Assembly: GCA_027487485.1 (NCBI GenBank)
Contig: JAIYDN010000048.1
Span: 62,001-126,000 of the forward strand
Source of the DNA: Planctomycetaceae bacterium
GTDB lineage: Bacteria > Planctomycetota > Planctomycetia > Pirellulales > Pirellulaceae
DNA length: 64,000 nucleotides
Reading direction: 5' to 3'
Part shown: positions 18,624 to 28,455 of the stretch, piece by piece
How positions within the stretch are numbered: position 1 is the stretch's first letter
How the letters are laid out: each line of letters begins with the position of its first letter
Made by a program: the position numbers and the translations under genes
The notes under the pieces: model-generated
What the model was told of the DNA's origin: nothing
Database searches by the model: none
The model's input: only the letters and a program-made list of their open reading frames with translations

Positions 18624-19106
18624 CTACTGCCGCATTGCAATTTGGACAGTAACTGGTCCCGATGGAGATTGAAATCGTACTGTTTCCACTTCGACTTCGT
18701 GGTTGAAACAAACGCGATAATCGCTTCCAGTGATACTGGTTGGTAGTCCAAGGACGATGTCTGGGATTCCAAACCGATCTTTAGCGCCACCGCCAATCAT
18801 GTTGGCCAATTCGCCAACCAAGTCAAGAACATCGTTATCAACAGTGGTGGGGCGTTCACCAATAAACGCCTCTGCAGCTGCGAAGGCAACTTCTTTATCG
18901 ATACTGACGACGATGGTACCTTTCAGACCGCCTGCAAAGCCAATAATTCCTGTGACATCGTGTCCAGGTTGAAATGCGGTGCACTTCGAAGCCGACTCAA
19001 TCTCGATCTCCATTCCAACCATCGTTTGGAACACGGCCTTGGTGCTCGAAATGAAGGGAGGAAGAAACTTACTGATGATTACTGGGGAAGCGACTAACGT
19101 GGACAT
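18624..19106 (-). CDS. CheX-like chemotaxis phosphatase
   Basis: 160 residues from the ATG at 19106, which has AGGTAG 8 nt upstream; the frame extends 45 codons further without family similarity. The CheX/CheC signature with Glu and Asn in one helix is visible as DLVGELANMIGGGAKDRF (about residues 94-111), after ISIDKE-type strands. CheX dephosphorylates CheY-P in motile bacteria, and single CheX proteins also occur with other response regulators. No flagellar or chemoreceptor genes are in the window. A phosphorelay cluster lies 12 kb away, but a link is speculative. Confidence 0.85.
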   Translation of the reverse strand: MSTLVASPVIISKFLPPFISSTKAVFQTMVGMEIEIESASKCTAFQPGHDVTGIIGFAGGLKGTIVVSIDKEVAFAAAEAFIGERPTTVDNDVLDLVGELANMIGGGAKDRFGIPDIVLGLPTSITGSDYRVCFNHEVEVETVRFQSPSGPVTVQIAMRQ

Positions 19107-19428
19107 TCTAGAAACTACCTGTTCAAGCGCGGAATGGATCAAAATCCTACAATTCATCATGCCGCTTGAATGAGGTTTTTGAAACTCGCATCCAAAGTAA
19201 GCAATGGCCAAATTTGTAAGAACCGTGATTCCCGAGAGCACTTTCTGGGGCGGAATGCGTCTGAGATCATTTCAGTCTGGCTTTTTAATTTGGGATTGGT
19301 CGAGAATCGCCAGTTCGGTTGCATTTCTTTTCCTGAAGCAATCGTGAAGCATGACGATTCTATCGTTGGTAGCGATTGGTTCGAATTTCCGTGCTTTGGT
19401 TTGGTTGTATCGCCAGCCGAACGCGTGT
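19107..19428. other. 322-bp intergenic region between pgi and the CheX gene
   Basis: Both flanking genes run on the minus strand, so this region should hold the CheX promoter. No gene, repeat or obvious hairpin is supported. Confidence 0.4.
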
Positions 19429-21066
19429 TCACTTTTTTCGTTTGCGATAGCGATCCACCAACGTATTCGTTGAGCTGTCGTGGCCAAGTAGCGGCTCAGA
19501 GACGCTTTCGATCTCTCCAACGATCTTCTGAGCGAGTACCTTTCCTAACTCAACTCCCCATTGATCGAACGAATCAATGTTCCAGATCGCGCCTTGAACG
19601 AAGACGATATGCTCGTAAAGTGCGATCAGTTTTCCAAGTGTGCATGGATCGAGTTTCTGCATGAACAGAGTATTCGACGGCCTGTTCCCATCGAACACCC
19701 GATGCGGCACAAGCCATGGCGCTGTCCCTTCGCTTTGAACCTGTTCCGCGGTCTTTCCAAATGCAAGCGCTTCTGCTTGTGCGATTGCATTGGCGATCAG
19801 AATATCGTGATGGCGTCCTAGTGGATTTCCAGGTTCAACAAACGCGATAAAGTCACATGGGATCAAGGCCGTCCCTTGGTGGATCAATTGGTAGAACGAA
19901 TGCTGACCATTGGTGCCAGGTTCGCCCCAGTATACCGGACTGGTTTTGTAGTCCACCCGTTGCCCTTCGAGCGTCGTGCTCTTGCCATTGCTTTCCATGG
20001 TCAACTGCTGCAAATAGGCGGGGAACCGTTTCAAGTATTGCTCGTAGGGTAGCACTGCAATGGATTGGACGTCGAAAAAGTTGACGTACAAAATCGATAT
20101 CAGCCCCATTAGAACTGGCATGTTTTGTTCCAGTTCGGAAGTTCGGAAGTGCTCGTCCATTTCATGAAACCCATCCAAGAGGGATTCAAATTCCGTTGGC
20201 CCTATTGCGAGCATCGTGGAGAGTCCGATTGCGGAAATCATGGAGTAGCGACCGCCGACCCAATCCCAAAATCCAAACATATTGTCCGTATCGATTCCAA
20301 ACGCGGATACTTTGGAAGCATTGGTGGAGACCGCCACAAAGTGTTTGGCTACTGCCGATTCTTGGCCGCCCAGTCCCTCCACGAGCCAAGATCGAGCCGA
20401 TTGGGCGTTCGTCATGGTTTCTAAGGTCGTAAACGTTTTCGACGCGACAATGAACAGTGTTTCGGATGGGTCGAGATCATGGACACATTCACTAAAGTCC
20501 GTGCCATCGACATTCGAAACAAAACGGAAGTTGAGACTGCGGTCGGTATACTTACGCAGTGCCTCGTAAGCCATCACGGGCCCCAGATCGGAACCGCCGA
20601 TTCCAATATTGACGATGTTGCGAATGCGTTTCCCCGTTTGACCCTTCCATTCTCCGCTGCGGATTTTCTCGCAGAAGCTTCTCATTTTCTCTAGGACGGC
20701 ATGAACGTCAGGTACAACGTTCGCCCCTTCAACCAGGATCGACTGTTCTCTTTTAGCGCGTAAAGCAGTATGCAAAACAGGTCGATCTTCGGTGATATTA
20801 ATCCGATCGCCTCGAAACATGGCTGCGATCTTGTTCGGCAAGTCGCACTGGCGGGCAAGATCGAAAAGCAGTGCAAGCGTTTCACGTTGGATTCGATTTT
20901 TCGAATAGTCTAAGTAAATCCCGAGTGTTTCCAGCGTCATTTCCTTGCCACGCACTGGGTCGTCTGCGAAAAGTTCGCGCAGATGAAGGCTCTTCAGTTT
21001 CGTCACATGAGATTCGAGCGATTTCCAAGACGGTAATTGAGCAAGGGGCAGCGGCTGATTGGTCAT
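19429..21066 (-). CDS. pgi: Glucose-6-phosphate isomerase
   Basis: Interconverts glucose 6-phosphate and fructose 6-phosphate in the cytosol (glycolysis, gluconeogenesis). 545 residues, the normal bacterial length. Signatures are [30 protein letters not shown] and the second family signature around [18 protein letters not shown], which includes the catalytic His. The C-terminal [11 protein letters not shown] motif is also present. The start at 21066 ([14 protein letters not shown]) is close to the expected family N-terminus. It appears monocistronic, between CheX and the kinase gene, all on the minus strand. Confidence 0.98.
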   Translation of the reverse strand: MTNQPLPLAQLPSWKSLESHVTKLKSLHLRELFADDPVRGKEMTLETLGIYLDYSKNRIQRETLALLFDLARQCDLPNKIAAMFRGDRINITEDRPVLHTALRAKREQSILVEGANVVPDVHAVLEKMRSFCEKIRSGEWKGQTGKRIRNIVNIGIGGSDLGPVMAYEALRKYTDRSLNFRFVSNVDGTDFSECVHDLDPSETLFIVASKTFTTLETMTNAQSARSWLVEGLGGQESAVAKHFVAVSTNASKVSAFGIDTDNMFGFWDWVGGRYSMISAIGLSTMLAIGPTEFESLLDGFHEMDEHFRTSELEQNMPVLMGLISILYVNFFDVQSIAVLPYEQYLKRFPAYLQQLTMESNGKSTTLEGQRVDYKTSPVYWGEPGTNGQHSFYQLIHQGTALIPCDFIAFVEPGNPLGRHHDILIANAIAQAEALAFGKTAEQVQSEGTAPWLVPHRVFDGNRPSNTLFMQKLDPCTLGKLIALYEHIVFVQGAIWNIDSFDQWGVELGKVLAQKIVGEIESVSEPLLGHDSSTNTLVDRYRKRKK

Positions 21067-21201
21067 AATGGAATTGAATTCAAAGCAAGGTCAGAGAACG
21101 GCGAGGGGTTCCTTCTCGCAAACGTCGATGAAGGCTATGTTCCCTATCATAGCGTTGTCAGAGCCGTTCATGCAGGGAGGCGGCTACGTAAGTTCGCCGT
21201 G

Positions 21202-23361
21202 TTATTCCGCTTCGAATTGCTTCCCCGTGATTTCATGCCACCGAGCTAGCTGCTCTGGGGTCAAGCGTTTTAGAAGGATTTTCATAAGTTCTAGTTTGGC
21301 CTGGGAGCTGACAAGAGCGTCGGACGCGATTGGCTCAGATTCGGCCGCCAAACTTGAAAGCTCGCCAAAATCGGTGCTTTCGAATGAGGTAAGATCTGCC
21401 AATAAAAACTGGGCCCCTTGCTTGGAAAGATTCTTCTTGATGAATCGCATGATATCCAGTTGGATATCTTTCGTTTGCTCTGGAGATAGATCAAATTCAC
21501 CAGACAGTACTAAGTCCCGAAGCCCTGGCGGTCCCTTCAGTTGAACAGATATCTGGTGAAGCCGCTGCCATTGCTTGTCCGATAAAACTTGCCGTGCAAC
21601 TTGTTCTCGTTCCTTGACAGCTTCGATGTTCATTGCCGATGCCGGGCTGGTGTTTTTGGATTGTAGTAAATCCATTTGCTGCTTCGATAGTCCGATGTCG
21701 CGCTTTACCGAAGGGTCTTGCAAAAGCCGAAGTTCGTAGGCCGTTTGGTCGATCGTTAATTGACTCAGGATCTCACGCGCATGATCTCGTGTCGCCAGAA
21801 GATTGTTTTTTGTTCCGGCGTCGTCCGTGGTCTGGTCGATAAGCGATTGATAATACTTGATGGCTGAAGTTAGCAAACGCTGACGAAGCACTCCTTCGAT
21901 TGGACTAATACTCAATTCGCTTTCTGCCATGTGAATCATTTCATCCGCAGCAGCTTGTGCAACAGCCAATCGTCGTTCGGCTTGAATCGCTCGTGATTGT
22001 TCCCTTTGGAACGACGCGTCGGTAAGCGATTTTTGCAGAGTTACGGTGTAGGTCACAATCCCTAACGAAATGACGGAAGCTACTAAAGCAAAGAGAACGC
22101 TGAGGACTGTCGACGGATGGCGTCTCATCCATTTTCTTGTTTTGTCTGTAAGGGATGGGCGTCGAGCAAGTATCGGCTTTTCGTTTAGAAATCTTCGTAA
22201 ATCATCGCCAAAGGCTTGCGCCGATTCGTACCGATCCCCTGCGGATTGGCGTAGTGCCTTAAGGGTAATGATCTCCAGTTCTTCTGGAATCGTGCGATCC
22301 AATCGTCTTGGAGGACATGGCTCGTCATTAAAGATCTGATGAAGCAGTTCTTGACGACTTAGTCCATCGAACACAGGTTTGCGAGTGAGCATTTCATACA
22401 AAGTAGCTCCTAACGAATAGACATCGGCCCGGTGGTCGATGACGCCCCGATTCCCAGCGGCTTGTTCGGGACTCATGTATCTTAGCGTTCCTAGAAGGTC
22501 CCCCGTTTGAGTCATGTGTTCGCCCGTAGCGATCTGAGCTAGTCCAAAATCAGCAATCCAAATTTTACCGTCGATGTCCAACAGAAGATTGGCTGGCTTG
22601 ATATCGCGGTGGACGATTCCGCATGAATGTGCGTATTCCAAAGCGTCCGCAGCTTGGGCCATTAAGGTGGCAATCCGTCGATATCGATCGCGCGATCGTG
22701 CTCGTGCGCTTCCGTTGGTGAGATGCTCTCGTGCCGTCGGCTCTCCTTTTCGTGCAATGATGGTGCTTGAGGATCCATTCGCAGGGAAATTCATGGAAGG
22801 CGAAAGATCATCAAACATCGAAGCCGAGATCGAACGTCCATTGATGAGCTGCATCGCGTAAAAATGGGTGCCTCGTTCGCATCCAACGGCATACACGGGA
22901 ACAATGTTTGGGTGATGCAGTTGAGCCGCATACTGCGCTTCCAGTAGAAACCGCTTGCGATGTCGATCGTCTAGGGCAGCCGCAAATGGGAGAACCTTTA
23001 GGGCGACGTTTCTCGCGAGGGATAATTGCACGGCTTCGTAAACCACACCCATGCCACCTCGACCGAGCTCACGCAAAATTCGAAAATCTCCTAGCGGCTC
23101 TGAAGACAGCGCGTCAACACGTTGCGAATTTTCGCAAATGCTTCGAGGCCTCTTTTGCATAGAAAATGCTAACTCGACTCCATCTAAGGCTTCGGAGGCT
23201 CGCTCTCGCAAGTCAGGCATCTGGGCCAAGATCAAGTTGCGGTCCGGCCGCTCGCCTGCTTCTAACTTTCGCAGATACTCGCGCGAGATCGTCACCAGCC
23301 TCACTTCGTCATCGTCGCCTGCCTCCAGGCCAACTTCGGTCTGAGCAAAAGGATCTAGCAT
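21202..23361 (-). CDS. Transmembrane Ser/Thr protein kinase with exported C-terminal region
   Basis: 719 residues from an ATG at 23361 that overlaps the sigma-factor stop as TGATG; a longer in-frame start 57 nt upstream would lie inside the sigma gene. The kinase domain (about 90-390) is complete: LGRGGMGVVYEA loop near 99, Lys122 in VALKV, HRDIKPAN with catalytic Asp near 253, and DFG at 271-273. One membrane helix lies at about 418-440. The outer part is helical and ends with LSPEQTKDIQ and LTPEQLARWHEI, resembling Spy/CpxP-type LTxxQ segments. The preceding sigma factor is the likely functional partner. Confidence 0.93.
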   Translation of the reverse strand: MLDPFAQTEVGLEAGDDDEVRLVTISREYLRKLEAGERPDRNLILAQMPDLRERASEALDGVELAFSMQKRPRSICENSQRVDALSSEPLGDFRILRELGRGGMGVVYEAVQLSLARNVALKVLPFAAALDDRHRKRFLLEAQYAAQLHHPNIVPVYAVGCERGTHFYAMQLINGRSISASMFDDLSPSMNFPANGSSSTIIARKGEPTAREHLTNGSARARSRDRYRRIATLMAQAADALEYAHSCGIVHRDIKPANLLLDIDGKIWIADFGLAQIATGEHMTQTGDLLGTLRYMSPEQAAGNRGVIDHRADVYSLGATLYEMLTRKPVFDGLSRQELLHQIFNDEPCPPRRLDRTIPEELEIITLKALRQSAGDRYESAQAFGDDLRRFLNEKPILARRPSLTDKTRKWMRRHPSTVLSVLFALVASVISLGIVTYTVTLQKSLTDASFQREQSRAIQAERRLAVAQAAADEMIHMAESELSISPIEGVLRQRLLTSAIKYYQSLIDQTTDDAGTKNNLLATRDHAREILSQLTIDQTAYELRLLQDPSVKRDIGLSKQQMDLLQSKNTSPASAMNIEAVKEREQVARQVLSDKQWQRLHQISVQLKGPPGLRDLVLSGEFDLSPEQTKDIQLDIMRFIKKNLSKQGAQFLLADLTSFESTDFGELSSLAAESEPIASDALVSSQAKLELMKILLKRLTPEQLARWHEITGKQFEAE

Positions 23362-23990
23362 CACGTCCGCACGCCTTTCGAAAACTCTCTCTTCAACTGA
23401 GTCATCCCGCGAAGCCAAAGCTTCTCAACGCTGTCTAAGCTTCTTCCCATCGCTTCTGCGATTTGAGGAAACGTAAGGCCATCGATATGCCGAAGTAGGA
23501 TGGTCTGGCGATAATCGTCCGGCAACCGCGAAACAGCCTCTGCCACCAATCGCGACTGCTCCTGGCCTTGAACATGTTGGCTCGGTGAACTATTCGGATC
23601 GACCAGCATGCCTCCGAACGAAGCGGACGAATGGTCGAGCTCCTCTTGGATTCGTTGTTCGATTCGCAAGTCTCGAGATTGCGTTCCAAAATAGTGCCGC
23701 ATCGTATTCGCTAAACGTGTTGAAAGAATTGCCTTGAGCCATGCTACAAACTGAGCGGCTTCTGTTCCTTGAAAACGACCAATTGCCTGATGGGCTTCAA
23801 GGAATGTCTCTTGAACAATGTCGCAGGCGTCAACCTTGCCTCGCAATGAACGACCGATTTGAACCTCCGCCAACATGCGCAAGTAAGCTTCATAAGATGA
23901 CAACAACTCCCCAAGAGCATGCTCGTCTCCCTGTTTTGCTTGCCCGATCAGTTCGCTTTGGCTGCACATCAAGACTCGGTGCATCCCCAT
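23361..23990 (-). CDS. ECF-type RNA polymerase sigma factor
   Basis: 209 residues. Region 2 shows DIVQETFLEAHQAIGRFQG...FVAWLKAILSTRLAN (about 58-95). Region 4 shows LPDDYRQTILLRHIDGLTFPQIAEAMGRSLDSVEKLWLRGMTQLKRE (about 155-205), including the helix-turn-helix. A long acidic linker separates the two. The start is uncertain: ATGs at 23990, 23984 and 23969 are all possible. In planctomycetes many such sigma factors sit beside Ser/Thr kinases, and phosphorylation of the sigma factor or its regulator is a reasonable inference. The stop overlaps the kinase start by one base, implying coupled translation. Confidence 0.93.
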   Translation of the reverse strand: MGMHRVLMCSQSELIGQAKQGDEHALGELLSSYEAYLRMLAEVQIGRSLRGKVDACDIVQETFLEAHQAIGRFQGTEAAQFVAWLKAILSTRLANTMRHYFGTQSRDLRIEQRIQEELDHSSASFGGMLVDPNSSPSQHVQGQEQSRLVAEAVSRLPDDYRQTILLRHIDGLTFPQIAEAMGRSLDSVEKLWLRGMTQLKREFSKGVRT

Positions 23991-24369
23991 TTGATGACGA
24001 ACTCCTCTCTGTCCAATCCACCCTGGGATGAAACCGAGTTCATGTTGGCTAACCTCATGTATTGGAAGAAAGAACCTACCTCTATATTTTCATGTCGCTT
24101 CGGATTGAACTACACCGCCGCGAAATCTGGCTGTGATTGTAAAAAGTGCCGGGATTCTATCGTTTCCACCTGAGCCCCAATTGTACTTCGTGGGAGACGG
24201 AACCGTAAATCCCTGGAAACGGAGCCGATTTCGCCTCGCGGAAGTATCTTGGATTTTTCGGCGGTTTTCGTTCGGGTGTTGCGACCCTTTCCTTAGACGA
24301 TGACATCTGGCTAGCCCATTTTGAGCTCGCCTAAAGTTCAATCCGCCTTTACCTATGGAAAGAAGAAAA
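23991..24369. other. 379-bp divergent intergenic region
   Basis: Should contain divergent promoters for the sigma-kinase pair and the small secreted protein. No gene or clear repeat is seen. Confidence 0.4.
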
Positions 24370-24792
24370 ATGAGATCCTGGAATTTCAATTTTGCTATCG
24401 CTTTACTGACGCTGGTTTGCAGCCGTGGATTCACTCAAGATCGTTACCCCTTGGAACAAGAACGCAAGGAGCAATCCATCATCGGTAACTGGGAATGGAC
24501 CATGGCAATAGGGCCGATGAAACAGAAGATTTCTATGGAAGTCATCGAGAAGGAAGGCAAATTGATTGCAATGGTTGTCACGCCGGATGGGGATAAAATT
24601 CAATCCGAAGACTTCGATCACAAAGAGGGGCGAGTTCAGTTCACTGTTCGCAAAGAAAAAGGTGGGCGAGTAATGACGCTGACGCATGAGGGAGAGTTGA
24701 AGGGAACCAAGATTGCGGGCGCAATCACCGTGCAAGGGGGCCCGGTCGATTTCAAAGGGAAATGGGATGCCACTCGCTCCACCCAAAAGTAA
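24370..24792 (+). CDS. Small secreted beta-rich protein
   Basis: 140 residues from the ATG at 24370, preceded by GGAAAGAAG; an in-frame ATG 15 nt earlier is also possible. The signal peptide (MRSWNFNFAIALLTLVCSRG, about 1-22) is followed by a repetitive beta-strand pattern: GNWEWTMAIGPMKQKISMEV, then EGKLIAMVVTPDG, then GRVQFTVRKEKGG, then GTKIAGAITVQGG. This resembles a small exported beta-barrel-like domain common in planctomycetes. The ligand and function are unknown. It lies 46 bp before the MacAB-like genes on the same strand and may be in that transcript. Confidence 0.75.
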   Translation: MRSWNFNFAIALLTLVCSRGFTQDRYPLEQERKEQSIIGNWEWTMAIGPMKQKISMEVIEKEGKLIAMVVTPDGDKIQSEDFDHKEGRVQFTVRKEKGGRVMTLTHEGELKGTKIAGAITVQGGPVDFKGKWDATRSTQK

Positions 24793-24838
24793 AGGGGCCT
24801 AGGTGCATGTTTGCTTGGGAGTGCGTTAGTTCGAAGTT

Positions 24839-26218
24839 ATGGCGAGAATTTTCCGGAGTCAAATCTTGGTCAAAGTTGCTATTGTTCTCTTGGTGGTTGC
24901 TTCCTCGGTTCTTGCCCTTGTCAGGTACACCATGTCGGGTGCAAGACCTAACGAGGATGCCTATCGCATGGCTGTGGTGCAACGGCTGACTCTGTCAAAC
25001 ACGATTAGTGCGACTGGAACTTTAGAGCCGTGCGACATCATTGATGTGGGAGCTCAAGTTGCAGGACGCGTCGTGGAGTTCGGAACCGATTTGGATACTG
25101 GCAAACAACTTGATTATGGATCTCGAGTGACGAAACAGATGGTGCTCGCGCGGATCGATCCGGCGGTCTACGAGATCGAAGTTGCGATTGCAGAAGCGCA
25201 AGCGAAGCGATCGAATGCTCAGCTTAGTCAAGCGATCGCCCAGCTCAACGAAGCCGATGCGACGATTCGAAGGAACGAAGCGGAACTGGCCCAGCAGCAA
25301 TCGAGACTGGAACGTTCGGAACGGGAATGGATTCGCGCACAAGGGCTTTCCAAGTCGAACTCGATAAGTGCTTCCGAGATCGACACCATTCGCACGGATT
25401 ACGAATCGCTCCAAGCCGCTGTCGCGGTCGCTTCAGCGGCCATCGAACAATCTAAATGCAGGGGCGATTCCCAACGTTCGGTCATCGCGGCAGCAGAGGC
25501 CGAAACCGAAAACATGAAAGCCGTTCTGAAACGGGCACGCAGAACGCTAGAGTATTGCACGATTGTTTCTCCCATTGACGGAATCATCATTGATCGTCGT
25601 GTCAATCAGGGCCAGACCGTAGTTGCAAGCCTGAGTACGCCAAGCCTTTTTCTTCTTGCGACCGACCTTCAACAATTAGAGATTTGGGTCTCCGTCAATG
25701 AAGCGGATATCGGCCAAATCAAGAACGGAATGCCTGTTCGCTTCACGGTAGATTCTCTTCCTGAACAAGTATTCCTAGGCTCGGTCAAACAGGTTCGATT
25801 GAACGCTTCGATGAGTCAGAACGTGGTCACGTATACGGTCGTTGTTTCGGTACAGAACGAATCTAATCTTCTGCTTCCCTATCTGACCGCCAACGTGGAG
25901 TTCATCGTGAGCGAGCGTTCCGATGTCCTGTGCGTTCCAGCTGCCTCGTTGAAATTCAACCCGAGCGAGAAGGACATTCCAGAATCGGAATTAGGAGCCG
26001 GAAGCGAACAGCCCAGGGTTTGGGTTGTCGAGTCGGGAAGACTCCGTAAAGTTCCTGTGGAAACCGGGGTGTCGAACGGAAGCATGGTGGAGATTCAGTC
26101 AGACATATTGCAAGAAGGATTCATGGTGGCCATTGGTTATCCAATTCCAACAAGCTCGCAAGCCTCCAATCCGTTTGTACCGCGAATGAGGAGCAACAAA
26201 CGCGATGCAAAGCCATAA
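24839..26218 (+). CDS. MacA/HlyD-type periplasmic adaptor of an ABC efflux pump
   Basis: 459 residues. An N-terminal membrane anchor (about 9-28, VKVAIVLLVVASSVLALV) is followed by a lipoyl/barrel-sandwich half (GTLEPCDIIDVGAQVAGRV), a long alpha hairpin (about 105-245, rich in QLSQAIAQLNEADA-type heptads), the second lipoyl half (IVSPIDGIIIDRRVNQGQTV) and a beta-barrel domain. Adaptors of this type link an inner-membrane ABC exporter to an outer-membrane channel. Downstream genes encode the ATPase and permease. The stop overlaps the ATPase start by 14 nt. No TolC-like gene is present in the window. Confidence 0.94.
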   Translation: MARIFRSQILVKVAIVLLVVASSVLALVRYTMSGARPNEDAYRMAVVQRLTLSNTISATGTLEPCDIIDVGAQVAGRVVEFGTDLDTGKQLDYGSRVTKQMVLARIDPAVYEIEVAIAEAQAKRSNAQLSQAIAQLNEADATIRRNEAELAQQQSRLERSEREWIRAQGLSKSNSISASEIDTIRTDYESLQAAVAVASAAIEQSKCRGDSQRSVIAAAEAETENMKAVLKRARRTLEYCTIVSPIDGIIIDRRVNQGQTVVASLSTPSLFLLATDLQQLEIWVSVNEADIGQIKNGMPVRFTVDSLPEQVFLGSVKQVRLNASMSQNVVTYTVVVSVQNESNLLLPYLTANVEFIVSERSDVLCVPAASLKFNPSEKDIPESELGAGSEQPRVWVVESGRLRKVPVETGVSNGSMVEIQSDILQEGFMVAIGYPIPTSSQASNPFVPRMRSNKRDAKP

Positions 26219-26900
26219 CATCATCGAGTTGAACAACGTCGTGAAAACCTACCAGCGCGGGGATGTTGCAATACCCGTGCTCAAGGGCGTTTCCATGGAA
26301 GTCGCTCATGGTGAAATGGTCGCTTTGATGGGAGCCTCCGGTTCAGGGAAAAGTACGCTCCTCAATATTCTTGGATGCATCGATCGTCTTTCCGCAGGGA
26401 CCTATTGGCTGGACGCAGTCGACGTCACTCGTTTCTCCAAAGACGAGCTCGCAAGTCTTCGAAACTCGAAACTCGGCTTTTGCTTTCAGAACTTCCATTT
26501 GCAGCCCCGTATGTCTGCTTTGGATAATGCAATGTTGCCGCTAGATTATCGCGAACCCATTTTGAGTCGTAAGGAAATGGTCGATCGAGCTTCAGAATTG
26601 CTCGAATTGGTTGGACTCGCCGATCGTATGGACCACCAACCGTCGCAATTGTCGGGTGGTCAACAACAACGCGTTGCAATCGCTCGAGCTTTGATCAACC
26701 GCCCTCGATTGCTGCTCGCAGACGAACCAACCGGAGCTCTCGATTCGAAAACTTCTCACGAGATACTCGAGCTTTTCGAGCAATTACATCAGGACGTGGG
26801 CTTGACCATGATTCTAGTGACTCACGATGCCGAAGTCGCATCACACGCGAAACGAACGATTCATGTTCGAGATGGTTTGATAGCAGGGAGTAGTTCGTAG
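26205..26900 (+). CDS. MacB/LolD-type ABC transporter ATPase
   Basis: 231 residues with all ABC motifs: Walker A GASGSGKST (about 43-51), Q-loop FCFQNFHLQPR, signature LSGGQQQRVAIARAL and Walker B LLLADEPTGALDS, then the switch His in LVTHDAEV. The short single-domain form with a LLADEPTGALD motif is typical of lipoprotein, macrolide or peptide exporters. It lies between the adaptor gene (overlapping by 14 nt) and the permease gene (14 nt gap), so one operon is very likely. The exported substrate cannot be told from sequence. Confidence 0.96.
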   Translation: MQSHNIIELNNVVKTYQRGDVAIPVLKGVSMEVAHGEMVALMGASGSGKSTLLNILGCIDRLSAGTYWLDAVDVTRFSKDELASLRNSKLGFCFQNFHLQPRMSALDNAMLPLDYREPILSRKEMVDRASELLELVGLADRMDHQPSQLSGGQQQRVAIARALINRPRLLLADEPTGALDSKTSHEILELFEQLHQDVGLTMILVTHDAEVASHAKRTIHVRDGLIAGSSS

Positions 26901-26914
26901 ATCGAAGGACAAGC

Positions 26915-28399
26915 ATGACTAAATTGTTGACCACTCGGGATGAAACAATGCCACAATCTTCTTCCCTGCGTTGGGCCAGTGATGTAAGTTCTCCAAAACA
27001 TACGTTTCGTCGCTTTGTCTTTCGATGGCGGCCTTTCTTGCGTTTATGCGTAACTGCAACCCATGCGCTGCGACGCAACGTGCTGCGTTCGCTTCTGACA
27101 ACCTTGGGGATCGTTATCGGAATCATGTCGGTGATCGCAATTATGGAAATCGGGCAAGGGGCTTCCGCAACTCTCGGAGAGAGTATCCAGAGCATGGGTT
27201 CCAATTTAATCATTGTGATGCCAGGCGCTGCTTCGGCGGGGGGCATCGAGATGGGGGCGGGCACGATGCCTACACTGACTCCCGATGACGTGAACGCGAT
27301 TCTAACCGAATGTCCCTCCGTGCTTGCCGCTGCGCCTTCTGTGCAAGCCAGGATGCAAGTGGTTCATGGATCGAAGAACTGGGTGCCGGCCACCATGCTT
27401 GGTACCACCCCGTCTTACTTAGCGATTCGAGGTTGGAATTCGCTTGACGAAGGAGAGAACTTTACGGAACAGGACGTTCGCAATGCGAATAAGGTCTGCG
27501 TTGTTGGTCTCACTATCGTGAAAGAACTATTCGATGGCCAGTCCCCTATTGGCAAATCGGTGCGGATCAACAATGTTCCGATTCGCGTAATCGGCGTGTT
27601 GGGGCGCAAGGGAGCGAACGTCATGGGGATGGATCAAGACGATGTTTTGTTAACTCCGTGGACAACCATGAAGAATCGAGTCAGTGCATCAACGCTTGGG
27701 TCGGTCAATCAGAGTGTCTTGACATCGAGCGCCAATGGAGTGAATTCATTTGGAGATGCTTATCCTCGATCATTCATCGAACTTTATACGACTCCGACTG
27801 CAACACAGATGATGAATACGCCCCGCCCGCAACGACTCACCAACGTCGATCAGATTTTCGCATCGGCCGTAAGCATGGAGAGAATTGAAACCGCAGTTGA
27901 TGAGATACAGCAAGCGCTTTCGCGAAGTCACAATATCCGTGATGGTCAAGTAGATGACTTCAATTTGCGAAACATGACCGAGTTGACCAAGATGTTTGGC
28001 TCGACGACAACGCTGATGACGAACCTGCTGCTGGCGATTGCTATGATTGCACTGCTTGTCGGCGGTGTGGGAATCATGAACATTATGCTCGTGTCTGTAA
28101 CAGAACGAACACGCGAGATCGGTTTGCGGATGGCTGTTGGGGCAAAGGGACGCGACATTTTAGCTCAATTCCTCGTCGAGGCAGTTTTGCTGTGCCTGTT
28201 CGGGGCGGCAATTGGGATTGTGCTGGGGCGAGGGATTTCGATCGCCGTTTCGAAGTTGGCTGGATGGCCCGTTGCGGCTTCGCCTTATGCAATCCTGGCG
28301 TCCGTGGGAGTTTCTTTGATCATCGGAATCGGCTTTGGATTCTATCCTGCGTGGCGAGCCTCCAAGCTAGACCCAATCGATGCACTTCGATATGAATGA
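26915..28399 (+). CDS. MacB-like ABC transporter permease
   Basis: 494 residues. A cytosolic N-terminus of about 45 residues precedes the first membrane helix (LRSLLTTLGIVIGIMSVIAIM). A large MacB_PCD-type periplasmic domain covers about 90-350. The C-terminal FtsX domain (about 365-490) has three helices and the coupling motif TERTREIGLRMAVGAKGRDI. Together with the adaptor and the separate ATPase it forms a MacAB-like exporter in which ATPase and permease are two proteins instead of one. The start at 26915 has AAGGAC 5 nt upstream; an ATG 33 nt later is an alternative. Confidence 0.95.
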   Translation: MTKLLTTRDETMPQSSSLRWASDVSSPKHTFRRFVFRWRPFLRLCVTATHALRRNVLRSLLTTLGIVIGIMSVIAIMEIGQGASATLGESIQSMGSNLIIVMPGAASAGGIEMGAGTMPTLTPDDVNAILTECPSVLAAAPSVQARMQVVHGSKNWVPATMLGTTPSYLAIRGWNSLDEGENFTEQDVRNANKVCVVGLTIVKELFDGQSPIGKSVRINNVPIRVIGVLGRKGANVMGMDQDDVLLTPWTTMKNRVSASTLGSVNQSVLTSSANGVNSFGDAYPRSFIELYTTPTATQMMNTPRPQRLTNVDQIFASAVSMERIETAVDEIQQALSRSHNIRDGQVDDFNLRNMTELTKMFGSTTTLMTNLLLAIAMIALLVGGVGIMNIMLVSVTERTREIGLRMAVGAKGRDILAQFLVEAVLLCLFGAAIGIVLGRGISIAVSKLAGWPVAASPYAILASVGVSLIIGIGFGFYPAWRASKLDPIDALRYE

Positions 28400-28455
28400 T
28401 CTAGGCATTCTAGTTCTTCATTTCGCTAGACCTGAATGCGCCTTGGGTGACTGCT

